Shown here: one piece after another, positions 1 through 5,163 of the stretch
Layout of the letters: every line of letters begins with the position of its first letter
Numbering within the stretch: position 1 is the stretch's first letter
Assembly (NCBI GenBank): GCA_002498455.1
Contig: DAHO01000007.1
Span: forward strand, 1 to 5,163
Direction of reading: 5' to 3'
DNA: 5,163 nt
Origin: Euryarchaeota archaeon UBA602
GTDB lineage: Archaea > Thermoplasmatota > Poseidoniia > Poseidoniales > Thalassarchaeaceae
Translations under genes and position numbers: made by a program
Notes under the pieces: generated by a model
Databases searched by the model: none
The model's input: only the letters and a program-made list of their open reading frames with translations
What the model was told of the DNA's origin: nothing

Positions 1-1335
1 GAAGGCATCGATTTGTCGGTTGATGCGCAGGGTCGAACGCATTTGCTATTGGACGAGTATGGGAATTCCTTCTATCACCTTGAGCGTCCAAATGAATTGC
101 AAACCTCTGCGGATCCTTGGGGTGTGACTCACCTCGCTGGTAGCTATCGTGACGCAGCGATGGCGGTGAATCCTGCAGGCCAACCCATCTTTGCAGCCGA
201 TGGGGTTAACTCGGCTCAAACCGCCCCCATTGTCAATTTCATACGCCCTGAAGGGGGAACTTTTGTTGAAACTGATTCGCTATTCCCTGTGGGTGACCAC
301 TATGGTAGCATCGCGATTCCTTCATCAGGACACTCAGCGATTGCACATTCTTCAACCGTCTCGAGTGGGACACAACACGTAGTGTATACCAATCAAACCG
401 GACTCCAAGCAGGCAATACCTATGCGTCTGGTTTTGAGTCTGATATTGTCGCTTCAGGTGCATACATTGAGCAAAGCATCGAGTTGTTGTTTGATTCAAC
501 TTCAACCCCACACATCGTTTGGCGAGACTCAGACCTTGATGAAATTCATCTTGCCATTCAAAATGGTTCGACATGGGATCAGTCGATATTGGCCACCGAA
601 GCGAATGGAAGTCAATTCGGTGCGATCATGGCGGAAAATGATAGCATTGTGTTGATGTACAGACACAACACCTCTGGTTTGGTCACAGAATGGCACAATG
701 GTACGGGAGAGGATTGGTCTTCTTCGTCAATGACTGTTATCTCAAACGCGACTGATGAAACGGGCAGGGCAATCTTCAGGCAAAATGCGGATGGAAACTT
801 AGAGATTTTGTTTGAAGACAATCAGTCCATTTGGCAACACAGATTCAATGACGATGGGACTGTTTCCACTGGGTTTAATCTCCAAGAATCGAGCGACCAA
901 AGCGGTAGGGCTCATTTCACCTCGAATGGAATTTTGATTCCAACTGAAGAGGAAGTTGGAGATTGGAATGGTTTCTATGTGGTGGCTGATGATTCAGGAC
1001 AGTCGAACTCAGTTCGAGAGATCCGAATCTCATGCTCAGACCCCGATTTGGTTGTGATTGTCGCAGATTCTCACTCGACATTTGAGAGAACAGCTGATTC
1101 AACAACTTCAGAGCGATACATCTGTTCTACCAGCAATGGGATTGTTACAGATTATCTTGAACCGGGTCATCACACCATTTCTCGAAATCCAATTCAGTTG
1201 ATGGGTACGTCAACTTCAGGAAATTATCCAACCACTCAATTCCCAATGGACGTTGTTGTTGAAGACAATGGGACTTGGCATCTACTGTTTTCCGTCCCCG
1301 CTTCGAACAGTGGCGACTTGTTCATTCAGCGTCGT
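1..1335 (+). other. Beta-propeller-like ectodomain (part of the first gene)
   Basis: About 445 residues contain some seven or eight loosely repeated units of 40-60 residues. Each has a beta-strand pattern of the kind 'x-D-x-x-G-x-x-H-hydrophobic', a turn, then 'hxhhhxx-(N/D)G-x-W'. Clear examples are SVDAQGRTHLLLDEYG near 16-63, FDSTSTPHIVWRD near 493-531 followed by IQNGSTWDQSIL, and VVVEDNGTWHLLFSV near 1252-1299. This is the usual look of BNR/sialidase-like or related propellers in exported proteins. No Asp-box series was clear enough to name the family. Two cysteines (1033-1035 and 1123-1125) could form one disulfide. Upstream blades may be missing because the window starts inside the gene. 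Confidence 0.55.
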
Positions 1336-4300
1336 CTCATCGATACCGATCGTGATTTCATCCCCAATCACATCGATGAGTTGCCCAACTTAGGGGGTCA
1401 ATGGGATGACGGAGATGGCGATGGATTTGGAGATAATCCGAACGGACCGAGCGCGGACAAGTGTCCTTCGATCGAGGGTTACAGCGAGTATGGACATCAT
1501 GGCTGCGGAGATATCGATGGTGATGGTTTTGCCAACTCCATCGATGATTGTGCCAACAGCGGGAAATCTTGGCGAGACACCATCGGATGCCCAGATACGG
1601 ACGGTGACGGCTGGTCCGACCCGTCGGGAGAACCCGGCTGGGATGGAGACCGTCATCCAACCAATTGGATGCAAGCGATTGACACCGATGGAGATGGACG
1701 ATACGACAACCACGGCCCAGATTGCTGTGGCCAGAACGCGGAATCGGATGAATTCCCATTGGATCCACAACAGTGGGTCGATGCAGATGGTGATGGTTGG
1801 GGTGACAACTCGAGTGCACCCACTGGAGACAAGTGTCCAGGATTTGAGGGTCACTCCATTTACGATCGAGGCGGATGCCTCGACAGTGACGGTGACGGCT
1901 GGTCTGACCCAGAACCACCCACATCATCCCGACCATACGGTTGGACCTACAACGCTACTCGATGTTACAATTCATGGGTTGATGATGAGGGCAATACTCG
2001 TGCAGCGGGAGAGCACTGTGCTGACCTGTATCCATGGGGAGAAGACGACACCTCTGCCGAAAATATCTGTGGGGATCGTTGTGACGAGCAATGGGGTGAC
2101 CGTGATGGTGATGGATATGGTGACAACAATTCACAGGGGGCTTGGAACCGCGATGCCTTCCCACTTGATCCCACGCAATATGAGGACACTGACGAAGATG
2201 GATACGGAGACAATCCAGATGGCAACAATGCGGACGATTGTCCAAATATTTGGGGCAATTCAACCGTAGACAAGAAGGGATGCACAGATTCTGATGGTGA
2301 TGGCCATTCCAACCTCTACACTTACGACGTCAATTCTGAGACGGGCCTTCGAGAAAATGAGCAAGGAGACGCGCTTCCGGATAATCCACAGCAGTGGAGA
2401 GATCAGGACGGAGATGGCTTCGGTGAGAATCCATTCGGTGATTGGGATCGTTGCCCAGAAGTTGCAGGTGCTTTGCTCGGTGTTCCCGGTCCGGGATGCC
2501 CAATGCCTGTTGGCGATGAGGATGGAGACAATATTGCTGATGAGGACGACCTTTGTCCAGATTCACCAGAAGGAGAGAGTGTCAATTCGGATGGTTGCGC
2601 TCCATCCCAATTGGATACCGATCAAGACACCGTGACTGATGATATCGATATTTGTCCGAACACACCTCTCGGTGAAGTGGTCAATGAAGTGGGTTGTTCG
2701 ATGTCGCAAACCGACATTGATTCCGATGGTGATGGAGTCAATGATGTCGATGAAAATGCCGATCTTCTAGACTTGTGTCCAAATACAGATTCAGCGGATT
2801 ACGACGATGTCGATGAAAATGGATGTGCACCTTCCCAGCGGGACACCGATGGGGACGGTATCACCGATGATTTGGACCTATGTCCTGATACAACATCGGG
2901 TGCAACCGTCACTTCTGATGGATGCATCGTCGTTGGGGCAGATACCGACAATGATGGATTCGAAGATGCTGTGGATGACTTCCCCTCTGAACCGACACAG
3001 TGGCAAGATTCCGATGGAGATGGATTTGGTGACAATTGGGCCGATGGCTCGTGGAATGCAACCCGTGAAGGCACAGTTGGCCAATGGTTCGCCAATGCTA
3101 CAAATCCAGATTACTGTCCGGAAGAATCGGGTACATCTGACAACTCTGCATGGGCAGGGACAGGTGCCGGAGTAATCCTGGGTTGTGCGGATTCTGATGG
3201 AGATGGTTGGGCAGATTCAATCGATTGGGACCAAGAAGAATCCACGCAATGGGTCGATGCCGATGACGATGGGTTCGGTGATAACCGCTCGGGAACGATG
3301 GGAGATCAGTGCATCGGTCAGCCCGGAATCGCAGATGTGGACGGGGATGGCCCTCATGAAAATGGATGTCCAGCACCCGATGAGGACAACGATGGGGTGT
3401 TCAATAACTTGGATCAATGTCAAGGCACCATCACCAACTCTACTGTGAATTCAGAGGGTTGTGCAGCCTACCAACTGGATACCGATGATGATGGCGTCTC
3501 TGACGATGTCGATCAATGCCCAGGTACACCTGCTGATGACTGGAACATTGTCAACCGAGATACTGGATGTACGCCAGCCCAGCTTGAAGACGATGAAGGG
3601 TCCTCGATGGGTGGTATGATGCAATATGTTGGGATTGGATTGGGTGTCATCTTTGGCCTTCTACTAATCATGTTGGTCATCCGTCGTATTCGAGGAGGTC
3701 AAATCGATTGGGACGACGATGACGATGATTTCTATGATGATGACGATGACGAGGATGATTGGAGTCCATTCGGTGGAGTCTCTACATCCGCATCTCCAGC
3801 ACCGACTCGTTCATTCTCTACGCCCCAAAGCAGCACTCCGCAGCAGCCTCCACGCGGCCCTCCTTCTCGCGCTCCCATGGGTGCCAATAGCCGAGGTCCG
3901 ACCACACAGAGTCGTGGCCCACCGATGCGTTCGCAATCCACAGCGCCTCCCTCCTCCTCGCGCCCCAGCGGTCCTTCCAGAACCACTCGTCGACCCGGTG
4001 CTGGAATGCGACCGAGTAGTCCCGCAAAACCAACCGTGGCTGAACCTGAGAAGCCTGTTCGAAAGACGCGTCGTACAGCAGGTACTGGAACATCTACTCA
4101 ACCGGCTGTACGCAAGACTCGCAAAACCAGTACGGGCTCCGTCTCAGATGCTGCTCCTCGCGCTCGCAAGACTCGTCGTAGCACAACTGAACCCAAACAA
4201 TCGCGAAGACGACGCTCCAGTACATCGTTTGATGATCTATTTGGTGCGGATGAAAAATCTGATTACGATGCTGCCGTTGCTGCTGCAAAGGAGCGTCTCA

Positions 4301-4398
4301 TCGTGGGGGATTCAGAACAGAGTGTTCTCGCACGTTTGCAATCCGAAGGTTGGAATGTAAAGCAATCAAAGTTCATTCTCGATCAATCCAAGCCCTGA
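1..4398 (+). CDS. Giant cell-surface protein: beta-propeller-like head, TSP3-like calcium stalk, C-terminal TM anchor and cytoplasmic tail (5' end missing)
   Basis: The reading frame is open from base 1 to the TGA at 4396-4398, giving at least 1465 residues. The TTG at 13 is only the first start-like codon and codons before it are also open, so the true start and any signal peptide lie upstream. Numbering from the first codon, residues 1-445 look like beta-propeller blades, 448-1200 carry about 22 Asp-rich DxDxDG-type loops with CP...GC cysteine pairs (thrombospondin type 3 style), 1206-1227 are one hydrophobic helix followed by RRIR, 1236-1254 are Asp-rich, 1255-1408 are Pro/Ser/Thr/Arg-rich, and 1409-1465 are a small helical domain. 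TSP3-type loops bind calcium and form stiff stalks in known families. A role as surface adhesin or ligand binder is inferred; no catalytic motif was seen. The layout resembles large surface proteins of Marine Group II archaea. Confidence 0.9.
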   Translation, partial: EGIDLSVDAQGRTHLLLDEYGNSFYHLERPNELQTSADPWGVTHLAGSYRDAAMAVNPAGQPIFAADGVNSAQTAPIVNFIRPEGGTFVETDSLFPVGDHYGSIAIPSSGHSAIAHSSTVSSGTQHVVYTNQTGLQAGNTYASGFESDIVASGAYIEQSIELLFDSTSTPHIVWRDSDLDEIHLAIQNGSTWDQSILATEANGSQFGAIMAENDSIVLMYRHNTSGLVTEWHNGTGEDWSSSSMTVISNATDETGRAIFRQNADGNLEILFEDNQSIWQHRFNDDGTVSTGFNLQESSDQSGRAHFTSNGILIPTEEEVGDWNGFYVVADDSGQSNSVREIRISCSDPDLVVIVADSHSTFERTADSTTSERYICSTSNGIVTDYLEPGHHTISRNPIQLMGTSTSGNYPTTQFPMDVVVEDNGTWHLLFSVPASNSGDLFIQRRLIDTDRDFIPNHIDELPNLGGQWDDGDGDGFGDNPNGPSADKCPSIEGYSEYGHHGCGDIDGDGFANSIDDCANSGKSWRDTIGCPDTDGDGWSDPSGEPGWDGDRHPTNWMQAIDTDGDGRYDNHGPDCCGQNAESDEFPLDPQQWVDADGDGWGDNSSAPTGDKCPGFEGHSIYDRGGCLDSDGDGWSDPEPPTSSRPYGWTYNATRCYNSWVDDEGNTRAAGEHCADLYPWGEDDTSAENICGDRCDEQWGDRDGDGYGDNNSQGAWNRDAFPLDPTQYEDTDEDGYGDNPDGNNADDCPNIWGNSTVDKKGCTDSDGDGHSNLYTYDVNSETGLRENEQGDALPDNPQQWRDQDGDGFGENPFGDWDRCPEVAGALLGVPGPGCPMPVGDEDGDNIADEDDLCPDSPEGESVNSDGCAPSQLDTDQDTVTDDIDICPNTPLGEVVNEVGCSMSQTDIDSDGDGVNDVDENADLLDLCPNTDSADYDDVDENGCAPSQRDTDGDGITDDLDLCPDTTSGATVTSDGCIVVGADTDNDGFEDAVDDFPSEPTQWQDSDGDGFGDNWADGSWNATREGTVGQWFANATNPDYCPEESGTSDNSAWAGTGAGVILGCADSDGDGWADSIDWDQEESTQWVDADDDGFGDNRSGTMGDQCIGQPGIADVDGDGPHENGCPAPDEDNDGVFNNLDQCQGTITNSTVNSEGCAAYQLDTDDDGVSDDVDQCPGTPADDWNIVNRDTGCTPAQLEDDEGSSMGGMMQYVGIGLGVIFGLLLIMLVIRRIRGGQIDWDDDDDDFYDDDDDEDDWSPFGGVSTSASPAPTRSFSTPQSSTPQQPPRGPPSRAPMGANSRGPTTQSRGPPMRSQSTAPPSSSRPSGPSRTTRRPGAGMRPSSPAKPTVAEPEKPVRKTRRTAGTGTSTQPAVRKTRKTSTGSVSDAAPRARKTRRSTTEPKQSRRRRSSTSFDDLFGADEKSDYDAAVAAAKERLIVGDSEQSVLARLQSEGWNVKQSKFILDQSKP
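2515..2991 (+). repeat. Block of 33-residue (99-base) TSP3 units, first cluster
   Basis: Units start at 2515, 2614, 2713, 2842 and 2941. Spacing is 99, 99, 129 and 99 bases, so the period is 33 residues except for one unit with ten extra residues. The pattern is D-x-D-x-D-x-hydrophobic-x-D-D-x-D-x-C-P-x-(T/S)-...-G-C-x-x-x-Q. The fifth unit grades into the QW-type module at 2998. Confidence 0.85.
3379..3585 (+). repeat. Pair of 33/36-residue TSP3 units next to the membrane
   Basis: Two more compact units start at 3379 and 3478, again 99 bases apart. The first reads DEDNDGVFNNLDQC... and the second DTDDDGVSDDVDQCPGTP..., with closing GC pairs and A-x-Q-L endings. They are the last stalk units before a short Gly/Ser/Met linker and the membrane helix. 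Confidence 0.82.
3616..3681 (+). other. Single transmembrane helix, C-terminal anchor
   Basis: Twenty-two uncharged, mainly hydrophobic residues (MMQYVGIGLGVIF, then GLLLIMLVI) are followed at once by RRIRGG. Positive charge on the far side places the N-terminal part outside and the tail inside. The absence of cysteines and N-glycosylation sequons after this point agrees with that topology. Confidence 0.92.
3706..3762 (+). other. Juxtamembrane Asp-rich acidic patch
   Basis: Nineteen residues hold 14 Asp and 1 Glu, flanked by Trp at both ends and broken by Phe-Tyr. At DNA level it is a run of GAC/GAT codons from 3712 to 3759 interrupted by TTC TAT. It lies about eight residues inside the membrane. 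Its role is unknown; metal binding or charge pairing with the basic tail motifs is conceivable. Confidence 0.85.
3763..4224 (+). other. Low-complexity Pro/Ser/Thr/Arg-rich cytoplasmic tail with three basic motifs
   Basis: The segment is rich in Pro, Ser, Thr, Gly and Arg and is probably disordered. It contains RGPPSR-, RGPTTQSRGPPMR- and PSGPSR-like patches, then three copies of [VA]RKTR[RK] starting at 4057, 4108 and 4162, spaced 17 and 18 residues apart, and finally an RRRRSS cluster at 4204-4221. There are no cysteines. The basic motifs could bind nucleic acid, acidic lipid head groups or the Asp-rich patch in the same tail; none of these is shown by sequence alone. Confidence 0.78.
4225..4395 (+). 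other. Small helical C-terminal domain, possibly UBA-like
   Basis: After a linker containing FDDLFGADEKS, the final 45 residues look ordered and suggest three helices. These are DYDAAVAAAKERLIVG, then SEQSVLARLQSEGW, then VKQSKFILDQ. The L-x-x-x-G-W turn between the second and third helices resembles ubiquitin-associated or CUE-type three-helix folds. That likeness is a visual inference. A folded domain after a disordered tail suggests a docking site for a cytoplasmic partner. Confidence 0.5.
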
Positions 4399-4413
4399 AA
4401 CGTGAACTTGCAT

Positions 4414-4432
4414 ACGCCGTCGAAGACGGCGT
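4414..4432. promoter_or_regulatory. Perfect 8-bp inverted repeat in the spacer
   Basis: The arms ACGCCGTC (4414-4421) and GACGGCGT (4425-4432) are exact reverse complements around a GAA loop. The element starts 16 bases after the first gene's stop and ends 45 bases before the next ATG. It is not followed by a T-run, so it does not look like a classical intrinsic terminator, and archaeal terminators are usually T-tracts without a hairpin. It could be an RNA hairpin protecting or processing the upstream mRNA, or a dimeric regulator's operator. Confidence 0.55.
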
Positions 4433-4446
4433 CAACCTATTCAACG

Positions 4447-4474
4447 GTCCGCGTTCCGCGAGGTACAGGCGGAC
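4447..4474 (+). promoter_or_regulatory. Weak inverted repeat and possible ribosome binding site before the second gene
   Basis: GTCCGC (4447-4452) pairs with GCGGAC (4469-4474), leaving a 16-base loop. Purine-rich candidates for ribosome binding are GAGGT at 4460-4464, 13 bases before the ATG, and AGGCGGA at 4467-4473, 4 bases before it; neither is a strong match. The first would lie in the loop and the second would be paired in the stem, so folding could affect translation. A competing small CGCG-TTC-CGCG hairpin at 4450-4460 is also possible. Confidence 0.3.
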
Positions 4475-4477
4475 GAC

Positions 4478-5163
4478 ATGGCTGATGAGGAACTGGAAGG
4501 TGCCATTCTCCCCCAAGGAATTGAGGTTGACGAAACCTCGGCTTATTTTGGAATCACTGATTCAAGTGAACTGATTAATCGATTGGCAGAAACAGATCGA
4601 TTGAACGGTCTTGGCGAGTTCTTGTCGATTACCAGCGATTTATTGCTCAAACAGGCCAATTTTGATTTTGATACCGCCGCATCTCGCCTGCAGGTTGAAG
4701 CCGGCGAAATCTATTGGCTTCTTTCGGGTCCTTTCGGCCTCCTATCTTGGACTGATCCGATTCGAAATTTCATGGGAATGGAAGACTCAATGGGCAACCC
4801 CGGAGGTCCAGATCCAGGTTTGGCTACCACCGAAAAAGATGCACTTGATGCATTCAACGATCCTTTCCGTTTGCTGAAAATGCTCGCCATCGGACACACT
4901 TGCGGTGGTTTGCAAGAATTGGATCAATACTTGGCGAATTTTGAGTCTTGGATGCAAGATGTATCTGGAAACAAAGTTCGGTTCTTGGCTCTACACCAAC
5001 AAATCAACGGTGTCCTGCGGGCCTCGAATTCAGGTGGGGATGTTTCCAGTTTGTCTTCACTGACTGGAGGTCCGGTGACCAAAGCCGCGGTTGAAACCCC
5101 CACAGGGATGGCATCGATTGAAGCCAAACCCGAACCGGAGTCAGAGCCTGAGCCTGAGCCTGA
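4478..5163 (+). CDS. Acidic, probably soluble protein of unknown function (3' end missing)
   Basis: The frame runs from ATG 4478 to the window edge without a stop, giving 228 complete codons plus two bases. The in-frame TGA at 4403-4405 lies upstream and no ATG, GTG or TTG occurs between it and 4478, so this start is well fixed. The protein begins MADEELEGAILPQG and has no signal peptide or membrane helix, so it is likely cytoplasmic. Residues about 28-85 look helical and amphipathic (SSELINRLAETDRLNGLGEF, later a Glu-Ile-Tyr-Trp-Leu-Leu stretch). Residues about 100-115 are Gly/Pro/Met-rich, 118-180 are helical again with a single Cys in GHTCGG (139-144), and 183-215 are Ser/Gly/Thr-rich. From 218 it becomes a Pro-Glu repeat. 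I do not recognise the family. It follows the surface-protein gene by 79 bases on the same strand, and co-transcription is possible but unproven. Confidence 0.85.
   Translation, partial: MADEELEGAILPQGIEVDETSAYFGITDSSELINRLAETDRLNGLGEFLSITSDLLLKQANFDFDTAASRLQVEAGEIYWLLSGPFGLLSWTDPIRNFMGMEDSMGNPGGPDPGLATTEKDALDAFNDPFRLLKMLAIGHTCGGLQELDQYLANFESWMQDVSGNKVRFLALHQQINGVLRASNSGGDVSSLSSLTGGPVTKAAVETPTGMASIEAKPEPESEPEPEP
5144..5163 (+). repeat. GAGCCT tandem hexamer (Glu-Pro repeat), cut by window edge
   Basis: Three full GAGCCT units plus GA run into the end of the window, coding Glu-Pro repeats. A related, less exact EPES stretch precedes it. Changes in copy number would lengthen or shorten the linker without shifting the frame. 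The total repeat length cannot be seen here. Confidence 0.75.

Larger units (their letters stand above)
1342..3600 (+). repeat. Thrombospondin type 3-like calcium-binding repeat stalk (protein-level repeats)
   Basis: About 753 residues carry around 22 Asp-rich loops of the D-x-D-x-D-G type (for example DADGDGWGDN, DSDGDGWSDP, DTDGDGITDDLDLC). Thirty-two cysteines lie mostly in CP...GC pairs. Two module styles alternate. One is built on QW-x-D-x-DGDG-x-GDN, with the Q codon at 1399, 1771, 2089, 2392, 2998 and 3247 and a QY variant at 2176. The other is a compact 33-residue unit of the kind seen before OmpA domains in bacteria. In known TSP3 proteins such loops bind calcium and disulfides stiffen the chain, so a rod between head and membrane is the likely role. 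The GATGGNGATGG-like codon pattern leaves other frames open and produces spurious ORFs on both strands here. Confidence 0.88.

Noticed and set aside
13..15. TTG as the start of the first gene
   Set aside because: The same frame is open through the window's first base and the propeller-like strand pattern already begins there. No signal peptide follows this codon, although the protein is clearly exported.
1358..1936. Long - strand open frames (192 and 154 codons) inside the stalk region
   Set aside because: They are complements of the GAT/GGT-rich calcium-loop codons, which rarely give stops on the other strand. Their translations are His/Arg/Ser-rich with no domain-like pattern.
1406..2269. 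287-codon + strand frame overlapping the stalk
   Set aside because: It is the +1 shadow of the repeat codons; Met/Thr/Val-rich composition arises from shifted GATGG repeats. The main frame has clear TSP3 motifs throughout.
1399..3300. DNA-level GATGGNGATGG similarity read as a mobile or CRISPR-like repeat
   Set aside because: Copies are unequal in spacing, differ at wobble positions and keep the same coding frame, which fits protein-level repeats rather than a DNA element.
3719..4360. 213-codon + strand frame over the cytoplasmic tail
   Set aside because: It lies wholly inside the main gene. The main frame shows the membrane helix, acidic patch and folded C-terminus, whereas this frame is low-complexity Leu/Arg/Pro.
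4409..4414. TGCATA as a possible archaeal TATA box
   Set aside because: Too weak a match to the TTTATATA-type consensus, and it overlaps the arm of the palindrome; no purine-rich BRE is obvious in front of it.
4414..4432. Palindrome read as an intrinsic transcription terminator
   Set aside because: No T-run follows (the next bases are CAACCTATTC), and archaeal termination normally depends on T-tracts, so it is listed as a regulatory inverted repeat instead.
4350..4574. 74-codon + strand frame spanning the stop of the first gene and the start of the second
   Set aside because: It overlaps both better-supported genes in a different frame, ignores the palindrome in the spacer, and its product shows no recognisable pattern.
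4711..5127. - strand frames (62 and 67 codons) opposite the second gene
   Set aside because: The + strand frame over the same bases is open for at least 228 codons with a well-fixed ATG and protein-like composition; the - strand ones are short and Ser/Pro-rich shadows.

Overview
The window holds two genes on the + strand, both cut by the window edges, and a short spacer between them. Protein style suggests a planktonic marine archaeon of the Marine Group II / Poseidoniales type. The signs are a very large exported protein with many Asp-Gly calcium-loop repeats of the QW-x-D-x-DGDG-x-GDN kind, a single C-terminal membrane anchor, and a long acidic then Pro/Ser/Arg-rich cytoplasmic tail. This placement is an inference from sequence style; there is no rRNA or other marker gene here.

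Positions 1-4398 are the 3' part of one giant gene (at least 1465 codons, start upstream of the window). In order it encodes a beta-propeller-like region (1 to about 1335), a thrombospondin type 3-like calcium-binding stalk (1342-3600), one transmembrane helix (3616-3681), an Asp-rich patch (3706-3762), a low-complexity Pro/Ser/Thr tail ending in three basic [VA]RKTR[RK] motifs (3763-4224), and a small helical C-terminal domain (4225-4395). Cysteines (34 outside, 0 inside) and N-x-S/T sequons (16 outside, 0 inside) fit an outside N-terminus and an inside C-terminus. The simplest reading is a cell-surface adhesin or ligand-binding protein on a rigid stalk, with a tail that could contact cytoplasmic partners.

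Positions 4399-4477 are a 79-base spacer with a perfect 8-bp inverted repeat (4414-4432) and a second, weaker inverted repeat just before the next start codon. No convincing archaeal TATA box was seen, so read-through from the first gene is possible.

Positions 4478-5163 are the 5' part of a second gene (228 complete codons, no stop before the window ends). It encodes an acidic, probably soluble protein that I do not recognise, and it enters a Glu-Pro repeat at the window edge. Nothing on the - strand looks like a real gene. No RNA gene, mobile element or CRISPR array was seen. The two genes are same-strand neighbours, but the sequence gives no direct evidence that they work together.
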